In this document: in pieces, positions 8,736-14,315 of the stretch
Position numbering within the stretch: position 1 is the stretch's first letter
How the letters are laid out: each line of letters opens with the position of its first letter
From: a virus
Virus record (IMG/VR): IMGVR_UViG_3300042508_000021
Span: 1 to 33,037 of that record
Length of the DNA: 33,037 bases
Direction: 5' to 3' (one strand)
Made by a program: the position numbers and the translations under genes
Notes under the pieces: model-generated
Told to the model about the DNA's origin: nothing
Databases searched by the model: none
Seen by the model: only the letters and a program-made list of their open reading frames with translations

Positions 8736-9132
8736 TGCCTTGCTGCCGTTTGCAGGGAAGATCCTTGATAAGGTGATCCCCGATCCAGAGGCTAAAGCCA
8801 AGGCTCAAGCAGAGCTTGCGCTGATGCAGCAGAACGGTGAGTTAGCAAAGATGGCTAACGAAACCGAGTTGTTTAAGGCAGAGCAGAATAATCTGACAGA
8901 ACGGCTAAAGGCCGATATGGGCAGCGACTCATGGCTGTCCAAGAATATCCGACCGATGACGCTGATCTTCATCCTTGCTGGATATTTCACCTTTGCCATG
9001 ATGTCTGCGTTTGGCAAGGACACCAATCAGAACTATGTCGAGCTTCTTGGTCAGTGGGGCATGCTGATCATGAGTTTTTATTTCGGCGGCAGGACTCTGG
9101 AAAAAATCATTGACATGAGGGCTAAGAAGTGA
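8719..9132 (+). CDS. Holin of the 3-TM (gene-transfer-release) type
   Basis: A 137-residue protein. It has a hydrophobic N-terminus (LPAISALLPFAGKILDKVIP), a charged helix with EAKAKAQAELALMQQNGEL, and then SWLSKNIRPMTLIFILAGYF. Two hydrophobic segments, at about 77-95 and 110-128, precede a basic tail. The SWLSKNIRPMTL region and overall order match the holin family named for gene-transfer-agent release (holin of 3 TMs). Holins permeabilise the inner membrane so that the endolysin reaches the peptidoglycan. The gene is followed at once by the GH108 endolysin through a GTGA overlap. Confidence 0.8.
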   Translation: MLPAISALLPFAGKILDKVIPDPEAKAKAQAELALMQQNGELAKMANETELFKAEQNNLTERLKADMGSDSWLSKNIRPMTLIFILAGYFTFAMMSAFGKDTNQNYVELLGQWGMLIMSFYFGGRTLEKIIDMRAKK

Positions 9133-9644
9133 AGGGAAACTTTCCGCAGTGTCTGGATTTTGTGCTGCATCACGAGGGTGGATACGTTGACCACCCGAAA
9201 GATCCTGGTGGGATCACTAACCTTGGATGCACAAAGGCAACATGGGAGAAGTGGTGTGGTCATCCTGTCAGCGCAGAGGACATGAGAAACCTGTCACCTG
9301 CTGATGTCATGCCGCTCTACCGACAGAAATATTGGGATGCGGTGAAGGGTGACGATCTGCCAACCGGGATCGACTACTGCGTGTTTGATACTGCGATCAA
9401 CAGTGGGCCTGGGAGGGCTGCAAAGTTCCTACAGGAGGCGATTGGTGTTACGGCTGACGGAGCTATCGGGCCGGTCACAATGAAGGCTATAAACGATGCT
9501 GATGCGCGTCAGGTCATCGATGCTTACTGTGCTGCTAGGTTAAAGTTCTTGCAGGAACTCCCAACCTGGGACACATTCGGTCGAGGTTGGGAGCGCCGTG
9601 TCACTGATGTTCGTCGGCAAGCGTTGCTGATGCTGCATCCGTGA
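9129..9644 (+). CDS. Endolysin, glycoside hydrolase family 108 muramidase
   Basis: A 171-residue N-acetylmuramidase that cleaves the glycan backbone of peptidoglycan. The family signature HHEGGYVDHPKDPGGITNLG sits at residues 14-33, with the catalytic Glu at residue 16. The C-terminal part (about 85-170) begins GPGRAAKFLQEAIGVTADGAIGP and matches the peptidoglycan-binding domain that accompanies GH108. The length is typical. It starts at GTG inside the previous stop (GTGA). There is no signal peptide, so export depends on the holin. The 3' end overlaps the convergent Cys/His gene by 44 bases. Confidence 0.93.
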   Translation: MKGNFPQCLDFVLHHEGGYVDHPKDPGGITNLGCTKATWEKWCGHPVSAEDMRNLSPADVMPLYRQKYWDAVKGDDLPTGIDYCVFDTAINSGPGRAAKFLQEAIGVTADGAIGPVTMKAINDADARQVIDAYCAARLKFLQELPTWDTFGRGWERRVTDVRRQALLMLHP

Positions 9645-9768
9645 TTGCTCGGATGTGATAGCAGTTGCATTTGTTGCACAGATAGATTTCAGCCTGATCC
9701 AACACCAAAGCAAGCTCTAGGGCTTGCTTTTCTGTCTGGCAGTCTGGCTCAAAAAGGTGGATCGTCAT
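9601..9768 (-). CDS. Small Cys/His protein, last gene of the minus-strand operon
   Basis: A 55-residue product starting at the ATG whose complement is at 9766-9768 (MTIHLFEPDCQTEKQ). The motif YLCNKCNCYHIR near residues 29-40 resembles the CxxCxxxH motif of many tiny phage proteins thought to bind zinc. It overlaps the preceding SSB-like gene by 20 bases and the opposite-strand endolysin by 44. The ribosome site is weak (AAGG about ten bases upstream), as expected if translation is coupled. Function unknown. It could be missed by automatic callers. Confidence 0.55.
   Translation of the reverse strand: MTIHLFEPDCQTEKQALELALVLDQAEIYLCNKCNCYHIRAITDAASATLADEHQ
9707..9731 (+). terminator. Hairpin terminator candidate ending the tail/lysis transcript
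   Basis: AAAGCAAGC (9707-9715) pairs perfectly with GCTTGCTTT (9722-9730) around a six-base loop. It is followed by T and a pyrimidine-rich run. It lies 63 bases after the endolysin stop, inside the gene on the opposite strand. The T-tract is short (TTTTCTGTCT), so efficiency is uncertain. Confidence 0.5.
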
Positions 9769-9973
9769 CGTAGTCTGCCTTTGGTTTCGGTGCTTCTTTC
9801 GGTTCAGCCAGCATTGCCCAACCATCCCAACCTACCGGGACAGCGTTGAGCTTCAAGCTCAGACCTTTCTGTGTCTGGATGACTGATCCGATCTTCATCC
9901 AAGACTTCTTCTCGGAACCATCCTTAGCGGTGTAGGTTCCAGTCGCTGCTACAACATCAAACTTGACGGGCAT
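9749..9973 (-). CDS. Small SSB-like DNA-binding protein with acidic C-terminal tip
   Basis: A 74-residue protein starting MPVKFDVVAATGTYTAKDG. A longer frame extends upstream, but a GGAGG site six bases before this ATG fixes the start. The strand-rich body (EKKSWMKIGSVIQTQKG, LSLKLNAVPVGWDGW) resembles one compact OB-like or phage ssDNA-associated domain. A Pro/Lys/Ala linker leads to the tip DYDDDPPF. The tip closely mimics the DDDIPF end of bacterial SSB, which recruits partner enzymes. It directly follows the exonuclease gene with a 17-base overlap. A role in the recombination module is likely; the OB-fold reading is inference. Confidence 0.72.
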   Translation of the reverse strand: MPVKFDVVAATGTYTAKDGSEKKSWMKIGSVIQTQKGLSLKLNAVPVGWDGWAMLAEPKEAPKPKADYDDDPPF

Positions 9974-10565
9974 TGAGAGCCTCCATTGCTTTGTTGACTT
10001 CATCCAAGAACTTCTGCACTCCTTCTTCCAGTTTCTGGATCTCCTCTTTCTTGGGTTTGAATCGCACGACAAACAGTTGCAGATGCTCCGGGACTCTAGG
10101 ATCGAAGCTCACAAAGTCCACCCATTCCCTGCCTGTGCAAGCTAACTGAGCCAGCATCTGCTTCTGGTACTTGGTTGGAACTTTGCCAGCCATCAGGTAG
10201 TCGATGTGTGTCGTGCTGTTAGGACACTTGATCTCAACCAGTCCGTCCTCGACATACCCGTCTGGTGATGCGCCAAACCATTCAATTGTTGGATGCTTGA
10301 CAAACGGAGCATCCGATACAAACGCATCTCCTTTCAGCGTGGCTTGATACACAACACGCGCAAGAGGTTCTGTGTCTGTCCCCCATTGCATTGCTGCGTT
10401 GGTGAATGACTCCTGTTGCTGGCCTGTCAGACGCTCTGTTACTAGTTGTACGAGGTAGTTCCTACGGGCTGCGGTGTCTGGGCCAGCCAGAGCATCCGAT
10501 ACCCTGGATGCAGTGACTGACCCGAGACGCGCAGCGAACCATTCTGGGCTGCGCTGTTCCATCAT
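9957..10565 (-). CDS. YqaJ/lambda-type 5'-3' exonuclease (viral recombinase)
   Basis: A 202-residue nuclease of the lambda exonuclease/YqaJ group (PD-(D/E)xK fold). It resects double-strand ends so that an annealing protein can load. Visible signatures are SPEWFAARLGSVTASRV at residues 6-22, WGTDTEPLAR at 61-70, GASPDGYV with Asp102, and VEIKCP with Glu111 and Lys113 as metal-binding and catalytic residues. The length is normal. It starts inside an ATGA overlap with the upstream unknown gene. It lies in the same operon as the ERF annealing protein, which makes a complete Red-like pair. Confidence 0.92.
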   Translation of the reverse strand: MMEQRSPEWFAARLGSVTASRVSDALAGPDTAARRNYLVQLVTERLTGQQQESFTNAAMQWGTDTEPLARVVYQATLKGDAFVSDAPFVKHPTIEWFGASPDGYVEDGLVEIKCPNSTTHIDYLMAGKVPTKYQKQMLAQLACTGREWVDFVSFDPRVPEHLQLFVVRFKPKKEEIQKLEEGVQKFLDEVNKAMEALNARQV

Positions 10566-10933
10566 TTCAACCTCATGACTTCAATTGACTGATCTTTTTT
10601 GTTGGTGTGATATGTGACAGACCCAGTGCCATACTGCCGACAGAACCATTTATGCAGTGTTTTTCCGGCTTCTTGAATCGACTGGAATACGTTGAGTTTT
10701 TTAAGCGGTTCGTATCTGACAATCACAACATCTCCGACATTCATGCCATCGAACATTGGACTAAAAATGCTGTCTAGATAGCCTCTAGGACGATACTGGT
10801 TGCGAGTCTTTTTTGGTGCTGCAAGTTCAAGAGTGCCAAATTCCCCCCATTCAGATTGGATTTTGTACTTGCATCCAAGCGAATCCAAAACAGCGATTGA
10901 CCGGTCGAAAAACGCTTTCCTTGGGTTCATCAT
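10562..10933 (-). CDS. Unknown protein of the recombination operon
   Basis: A 123-residue protein with no enzyme motif that I recognise. Features are an N-terminal helix (KAFFDRSIAVLDSLGCKYKI), an Arg/Tyr-rich TRNQYRPRGYLDSIF, and a C-terminal half with GDVVIVRYEPLK, SIQEAGKTLHKWF and IEVMRLK. The C-terminal half resembles a compact domain common in small phage proteins, in which a GxSFFV-like strand is followed by a helix and a final RVWR-like strand (DUF7303 type). That likeness is tentative. It is joined to both neighbours by ATGA overlaps, so it is expressed with the exonuclease. Confidence 0.6.
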   Translation of the reverse strand: MMNPRKAFFDRSIAVLDSLGCKYKIQSEWGEFGTLELAAPKKTRNQYRPRGYLDSIFSPMFDGMNVGDVVIVRYEPLKKLNVFQSIQEAGKTLHKWFCRQYGTGSVTYHTNKKDQSIEVMRLK

Positions 10934-11166
10934 CGATCTCCGGCCATATAGCGATTGAAGTAGTCGAGCGACTGTTCTTCATCGTAAGGCTCGACTGACG
11001 TTACGTCCAAGTGTTGCGGAAGTTCTGCAAAAAGCACTAGTTCAAATTCAAGTCCATTTGTTGTTTTGACGATGATCTTGCGTGTCGAGTATTGCCCTGA
11101 TGGAATTGTTTGCGTGTCAATCGCATCAATCTCAACAGAAATCACTTTGTGGATATGTAAGTTCAT
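10930..11166 (-). CDS. Small unknown protein between ERF and exonuclease genes
   Basis: A 78-residue protein (starting MNLHIHKVISVEIDAID). The ATG at 11166 overlaps the ERF stop (TGATG), which is preferred over a GTG three bases earlier. The first two thirds look like a beta sheet (VISVEIDAID, TRKIIVKTTNG, LEFELVLFAEL). The end is acidic with SVEPYDEEQSLDYF. No family recognised. Tight overlap on both sides places it firmly in the recombination operon. Confidence 0.6.
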   Translation of the reverse strand: MNLHIHKVISVEIDAIDTQTIPSGQYSTRKIIVKTTNGLEFELVLFAELPQHLDVTSVEPYDEEQSLDYFNRYMAGDR

Positions 11167-11714
11167 CACTTGATCTCCATCAGTTCAGTCTTACGCTTGT
11201 TCTTTGCGTCCTCAATCACTGCCAGAGCAGCCTGATCACCCTGGAACTGCTTGAAGGCTTTTGCATAACAAGACTTGAGGTCATCCATCGTCTGAGTGTT
11301 GAGGATGATCTGTGCGATCACATCAGGATTCAGCGTCTCACGTTTGCTGGCAGCGTTGCCATCGTCATCCTCTGGAGCAATGCCGGTGGTAGCCATCAAA
11401 CTGTAGCGACGGGCATAGGTCAAAGCCGATCCGTAGCCTTGAGCATCCTGTTTGCTTGCAGGAACGTGGAGCCGACCTCCGCTGATCTGCTCACCGGACT
11501 CATGGATCAGCAGAGTCTCGACGATGACACCAGACTCGCACTCATGCGTCTGCTGGATCAGAGCGATCCCGTTGTTGTTTAGACCGTCAATGACAGCCTC
11601 TACGACTGCTGAGAGGTCAGCGTACTTGCTCTTGAAGTGAGGGTTGCGACTGGTCTTCAATGCTGGCCCAAACTCGCGCTGTGCTTTGACGAGCGCGGAT
11701 GCGATCTGCTTCAT
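11166..11714 (-). CDS. erf: ERF-family single-strand annealing protein
   Basis: A 182-residue protein of the ERF family (P22 Erf-like), which anneals complementary single strands during phage recombination. The signatures are NPHFKSKYADLSAV at residues 24-37, NGIALIQ near 48-54, and GSALTYARRYSLMATTGI at 95-112, followed by EDDDGN. I use the ATG at 11714 because AAAGGA lies just upstream; an earlier ATG would add 11 residues. It is followed by the exonuclease and SSB-like genes. The 5' end overlaps the small TWRKFGW gene by 98 bases in another frame. Confidence 0.92.
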   Translation of the reverse strand: MKQIASALVKAQREFGPALKTSRNPHFKSKYADLSAVVEAVIDGLNNNGIALIQQTHECESGVIVETLLIHESGEQISGGRLHVPASKQDAQGYGSALTYARRYSLMATTGIAPEDDDGNAASKRETLNPDVIAQIILNTQTMDDLKSCYAKAFKQFQGDQAALAVIEDAKNKRKTELMEIK

Positions 11715-11817
11715 TGTCTGTCCTTTCTGAGATGGGTGTCCAACCAAACTTGCGCCATGTAATGGTTACGTCTGTGGCGGCGCTACTTCTCCAGACGAAG
11801 TTGGGATCGTTGATCAT
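11617..11817 (-). CDS. Small phage protein with FVWRSSAATDVTITWRKFGW motif
   Basis: A 66-residue product beginning MINDPNFVWRSS at the ATG that overlaps the stop of the membrane protein (ATGA at 11817-11814). The N-terminal sequence with TDVTITWRKFGWTPISE resembles a recurring family of tiny phage proteins that I recall from many podovirus- and siphovirus-like genomes. The function is not known. Its last 33 codons overlap the start of the ERF gene in a different frame. The N-terminal motif is the conserved part, and the tail may simply run on until a stop appears. Confidence 0.6.
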   Translation of the reverse strand: MINDPNFVWRSSAATDVTITWRKFGWTPISERTDNEADRIRARQSTARVWASIEDQSQPSLQEQVR

Positions 11818-11960
11818 GCTGCCAGTGCCAGCCAGAACAACAGCATCAGCAGCGAGAACGAGATAGCCCACAGCAGAGCATCGATCACCTTGCTCTTGAG
11901 TTCTTCCGACTCCTGGTGGCGCTGAACCTCGTACTCCCAACGGTCTTGATCGTTTTCCAT
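11814..11960 (-). CDS. 48-residue single-pass membrane protein, first gene of the minus operon
   Basis: The reading frame from the ATG at 11960 encodes 48 residues. Residues 2-27 are highly charged (MENDQDRWEYEVQRHQESEE), and residues 28-48 form one hydrophobic helix (ALLWAISFSLLMLLFWLAL). A CAGGAG ribosome site stands six bases upstream, and a strong promoter lies ahead of it. Its stop overlaps the next ATG. It is the first product of the early minus-strand transcript. A role at the membrane, such as exclusion or host control, is possible but unproven. Confidence 0.7.
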   Translation of the reverse strand: MENDQDRWEYEVQRHQESEELKSKVIDALLWAISFSLLMLLFWLALAA

Positions 11961-11985
11961 GTTGTACTCCTGTTAAGGTGAAGCC

Positions 11986-12014
11986 AGTGTAAGGCAGTCT
12001 GTTGTGCTTGTCAA
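11986..12014 (-). promoter_or_regulatory. Sigma70-type promoter for the minus-strand recombination operon
   Basis: Read on the minus strand, a perfect TTGACA (12014-12009) is followed by 17 bases and TACACT (11991-11986). Transcription would begin near 11979, just before the CAGGAG ribosome site of the 48-residue membrane protein. Confidence 0.75.
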
Positions 12015-12016
12015 GC
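12006..12016. promoter_or_regulatory. Palindromic operator candidate at the shared -35
   Basis: GCTTG-T-CAAGC is a perfect 5-1-5 palindrome that contains the -35 hexamers of both divergent promoters. A regulator bound here would control both directions. The adjacent YdaS-like protein is the obvious candidate. Confidence 0.55.
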
Positions 12017-12036
12017 GATTGGCAATGTGTTGTAAT
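12008..12036 (+). promoter_or_regulatory. Sigma70-type promoter for the plus-strand early genes
   Basis: TTGTCA (12008-12013) and TGTAAT (12031-12036) are separated by exactly 17 bases, each one base from consensus. The expected start near 12043 falls at the AGGAGG ribosome site (12043-12048) of the regulator gene, so the leader is very short. GCAATGTG (12022-12029) and GTAATGTG (12032-12039) form a direct repeat ten bases apart over the -10 region. Confidence 0.75.
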
Positions 12037-12055
12037 GTGGTCAGGAGGTAACACA

Positions 12056-12292
12056 ATGAACGTCTCTAACGCTCTTGACTACGCTGCTGCCATCCTTGGC
12101 GGCAAGGGCAAGCTCTGTCTTGCTCTCAAGCTACACAGACAGAACCTCTATAGCTGGAGGAAGGCTGGCAAAGTCCCGCTACCTAGGGCGCTCCAGATCG
12201 AGGAGTTGACAGGTGGCAGGGTTCGCAAAGAGTGGCTTGTTCCGGGGTTTTTCAATGACAACACTGACAGCACGAAGCAAGTGGCAGCTTGA
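12056..12292 (+). CDS. YdaS/Cro-like helix-turn-helix regulator
   Basis: A 78-residue DNA-binding protein starting MNVSNALDYAAAILGG at ATG 12056, with AGGAGG seven bases upstream. Residues 13-50 match the YdaS/Cro-like helix-turn-helix pattern: LGGKGKLCLALKLHRQNLYS, then W-KAGKVPLPRALQIEELTGG. The C-terminus is short and polar. It is the first gene of the plus-strand early transcript, and its promoter overlaps that of the minus operon. It probably represses or times both. There is no CI-like partner or integrase in view, so a lysogeny role cannot be claimed. Confidence 0.82.
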   Translation: MNVSNALDYAAAILGGKGKLCLALKLHRQNLYSWRKAGKVPLPRALQIEELTGGRVRKEWLVPGFFNDNTDSTKQVAA

Positions 12293-12563
12293 GGGTGATG
12301 GCTACCGTGTTGCCATCGTCGAGCATTACAACGCTTTCACGAAGCGCAAGCATGACCTGTTTGGCTGCATAGACATCCTGGCCATCGGCAACGGTGAGAC
12401 GCTGGCAGTGCAAACGACAAGCAAGTCCAACATGAGCAGCCGCAGACACAAGATCCAGGACTCTGATGCATATCCTGAGATGGTTCGCGCAGGGTGGAGA
12501 GTCCAGATTCATGGCTGGCACAAAGAAGGCAATCGCTGGCAATGCAAGGTGGAGGAGTTATGA
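12255..12563 (+). CDS. PD-(D/E)xK nuclease-like small protein
   Basis: A 102-residue protein starting MTTLTARSKWQLEGDGYRVA. The centre, KRKHDLFGCIDILAIGNGET followed by LAVQTTS, matches the D-LFG-xxDI-x(n)-QxT pattern of small Holliday-junction-resolvase-like and VRR-NUC-like proteins. In these the usual Lys of the ExK motif may be replaced. Later residues (MVRAGWRVQIHGWHK) form the final strand and helix. Likely role: DNA cleavage or processing in early infection. It overlaps the regulator by 38 bases and the methylase by an ATGA. Confidence 0.65.
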   Translation: MTTLTARSKWQLEGDGYRVAIVEHYNAFTKRKHDLFGCIDILAIGNGETLAVQTTSKSNMSSRRHKIQDSDAYPEMVRAGWRVQIHGWHKEGNRWQCKVEEL

Positions 12564-13108
12564 AAGTTCTTATTGCGTGTGAGTACAGCGGTAAGGTGAG
12601 GGATGCTTTTCGAGCACTTGGTCATGATGCGATGTCGTGCGATTTGCTGCCAACTGATGCACCTGGGCCGCACTATCAAGGTGATGTGCGCGATGTCGTC
12701 AATGACGGATGGGATCTGATGGTTGCTCACCCTCCTTGTACTCACTTGGCTGTCAGCGGTTCAAGATGGTTCAAGGACAAACAACAGGAGCAAGCAGAAG
12801 CATTGAACTTTGTGCGTCTGTTGATGAATGCGCCAATCAACAAGATTGCTATTGAGAACCCGATTAGCGTCATCAGCAGCAAGATTCGTAAACCAGACCA
12901 GATCATCCAGCCGTGGATGTTTGGACATGGCGAAACAAAGGCAACCTGTTTCTGGCTGAAAAACCTTCCTTGTTTAGTTCCAACAAACATCGTTTCAGGC
13001 AGAGAGGCTCGCGTTCACAAGATGGCACCTGGTCCTGATCGATGGAAAAAACGTTCAGAGACTTACACAGGAATCGCTAACGCTATGGCGAGGCAATGGT
13101 CATGCTGA
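12560..13108 (+). CDS. Cytosine-C5 methyltransferase-like protein
   Basis: A 182-residue protein starting MKVLIACEYSGKVRDAFRAL. CEYSG near residues 7-11 is the SAM-binding loop, and CDLLPTD is at 27-33. HPPC at 57-60 is in the position of the catalytic PC motif of C5 methylases. IENP at 98-101 corresponds to the ENV motif. The family is shorter than classic Dcm enzymes and lacks the large target-recognition domain. It would methylate cytosine in phage or host DNA, or may have a related role. The GGAGGAG ribosome site lies just upstream, and an ATGA overlaps the previous stop. Confidence 0.75.
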   Translation: MKVLIACEYSGKVRDAFRALGHDAMSCDLLPTDAPGPHYQGDVRDVVNDGWDLMVAHPPCTHLAVSGSRWFKDKQQEQAEALNFVRLLMNAPINKIAIENPISVISSKIRKPDQIIQPWMFGHGETKATCFWLKNLPCLVPTNIVSGREARVHKMAPGPDRWKKRSETYTGIANAMARQWSC

Positions 13109-13536
13109 TCCCACTAACAAACGAGGATGCCCGTAGGAGGGCTTTGGAGGCCGTACAAGCCGCGAAACCGGGTTGGGTGGTGTCGATCTCTAAACCCAAC
13201 CGTTCAACCGCTCAGAACTCGCTCTATTGGGCAGTCTTGCAAGCGATCAGTGAGCAGGTCATGCCGGGTGGTCAAACTTATCATCCTGATACATGGCACA
13301 CCTACTTTAAGACTCTGTTCCTGCCTGGACGGATGAAAGAGCTTCCAGGTGGGCAGATGGTCGAACTGGAGCCGACAACAACAGGGATGACGACCGCGGC
13401 ATTCTCAGAGTATGTCGAGCAGGTGATTGCATGGGCAACGGAACGAGGCTTGACCTGGACGGAATCCTTGTCTGCGATGCGTGTGGAGAGAGACACGATC
13501 ATGCAACTGCCAAGCATCTACCAGACGGAAGCGTAG
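13102..13536 (+). CDS. ninB: NinB recombination protein
   Basis: A 144-residue protein of the lambda NinB (Orf) family, which binds single-stranded DNA and SSB and stimulates recombination. The signatures are LEAVQAAKPGWVVSISKPNR near residues 15-34, STAQNSLYWAVLQAIS at 35-50, and WHTYFKTLFLP near 71-81. ATG 13102 is chosen (MLIPLTNEDARRRAL); an ATG six bases earlier is possible. Together with ERF and the exonuclease it fills out the recombination functions. Its last 106 bases also encode the start of the next gene in another frame. Confidence 0.9.
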   Translation: MLIPLTNEDARRRALEAVQAAKPGWVVSISKPNRSTAQNSLYWAVLQAISEQVMPGGQTYHPDTWHTYFKTLFLPGRMKELPGGQMVELEPTTTGMTTAAFSEYVEQVIAWATERGLTWTESLSAMRVERDTIMQLPSIYQTEA

Positions 13537-13706
13537 TCGGTCTGCACTCCAGAGCATATGTGTTGTTTTGCGAGGCTCAGTTTGTGTTGCGGATGAAAAA
13601 AGAGCGCAGGAGAGCCTACCTGGAGCTAGTGGAGAAGGCTCGCGGAATGGGTGGTCGAGAAGCGTTGCAAGCTGAAATCATGAGGTGGCATCGTGTACAG
13701 AAGTAA
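13431..13706 (+). CDS. DUF7696-like small protein with CxxC motif
   Basis: A 91-residue protein. The C-terminal part resembles a phage family with the pattern YxxxCEAxxVL-x-RRxYLxxVExxRG, seen here as FCEAQFVLRM, RRAYLELVEKARG and LQAEIMRWH. The N-terminal part has CDACGERHDH (residues 15-24), a possible metal site. ATG 13431 has AGGTGA four bases upstream, and no good later start exists, so 106 bases overlap the ninB end. It sits between ninB and a YbcO-like nuclease, an area often filled with nin-region genes. Function unknown. Confidence 0.7.
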   Translation: MGNGTRLDLDGILVCDACGERHDHATAKHLPDGSVVGLHSRAYVLFCEAQFVLRMKKERRRAYLELVEKARGMGGREALQAEIMRWHRVQK

Positions 13707-13977
13707 ACCGTTGTTGAGAGCAGTCGCCAGTCTGCCTTGTCAGTTGTGCGGCAAGGAGAACGAGACTCAAGCTGCTCATGCGAATTGGGGCGAGTACGGC
13801 AAAGGCATGGCAATGAAAGCGCATGACTGCTATGTCGCTGCTCTGTGTGTGTCGTGTCACCACAACATTGATCAGGGATCAAAACTGGACTACGGGGAAA
13901 GGAAGGAGCTATGGGAAGCAGCATGGAGAAAAACGATACTGGTGTTGTTCGAGCAAAACTTGGTAGGCACAAAGTGA
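13693..13977 (+). CDS. YbcO-like (DUF1364) HNH-type nuclease
   Basis: A 94-residue protein starting at GTG 13693 (MYRSKPLLRAVASLPCQLCG). Cys16 and Cys19 with Cys52 and Cys55 form the zinc knuckles. QAAHANWG (26-33), KAHDCYVAALCVSCHHNID (42-60) and QGSKL are the DUF1364/YbcO signatures. Family members are small nucleases of lambdoid nin regions, probably acting on recombination or replication intermediates. The GAGGTGG ribosome site is just upstream. It overlaps both neighbours. The length is normal for the family. Confidence 0.9.
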   Translation: MYRSKPLLRAVASLPCQLCGKENETQAAHANWGEYGKGMAMKAHDCYVAALCVSCHHNIDQGSKLDYGERKELWEAAWRKTILVLFEQNLVGTK

Positions 13978-14306
13978 GTCTGCCGGACTCATTGCTTGAC
14001 CTGATTGTGTTGGTGCAGAGGGAGCCTATGACAGCCAAGGAGCTTGCAAGGCAGACAGGTCTGTCTGTTGAGTTCTGTCGGTCGATTCTCAGGCGTATGC
14101 ACCAGAGAAAGATGCTCTACATCGCTGATTGGGAAGTTGTCCTAAACGGCAGGATAAAGCTGCCGATGTACCGGTTTGGACAGGGCAGAGACTTGCCCAG
14201 GCCACCCAGGGAGCCAAACATACTGGTCAAGCGTCGGTGGAGGGAGAAGCAGAAGGCCAGGAGCGTCTACGACCCGTTTTTTGCAATGTGTCGTCCAATG
14301 TTGTAA
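13974..14306 (+). CDS. Winged-helix DNA-binding protein
   Basis: I start this at GTG 13974, which overlaps the previous stop as GTGA (110 residues, MSLPDSLLDLIVLVQREPMT). ATGs at 13911 and 13923 are alternatives that would add 21 or 17 residues. MTAKELARQTGLSVEFCRSI is the helix-turn-helix, followed by LRRMHQRKMLYIADWEV as the wing. The C-terminus is basic (REPNILVKRRWREKQKARS). It may control middle or late transcription. It lies immediately before a promoter and RNA element whose -10 box includes its stop codon. Confidence 0.75.
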   Translation: MSLPDSLLDLIVLVQREPMTAKELARQTGLSVEFCRSILRRMHQRKMLYIADWEVVLNGRIKLPMYRFGQGRDLPRPPREPNILVKRRWREKQKARSVYDPFFAMCRPML

Positions 14307-14309
14307 GAT
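14281..14309 (+). promoter_or_regulatory. Promoter candidate ahead of the 14.3 kb RNA element
   Basis: TTGCAA (14281-14286) and TAAGAT (14304-14309) are separated by 17 bases; each matches four of six consensus positions. The -10 overlaps the TAA stop of the winged-helix gene. CAATGTTGTAA (14296-14306) resembles CAATGTGTTGTAA at the 12.03 kb promoter, which suggests shared control. Confidence 0.45.
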
Positions 14310-14315
14310 TGATCT

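Noticed and set aside
12056-12292. Evidence for a lysogenic phage
   Set aside because: A YdaS-like regulator alone is not enough. No integrase, attachment site or CI-like repressor is present in the window.
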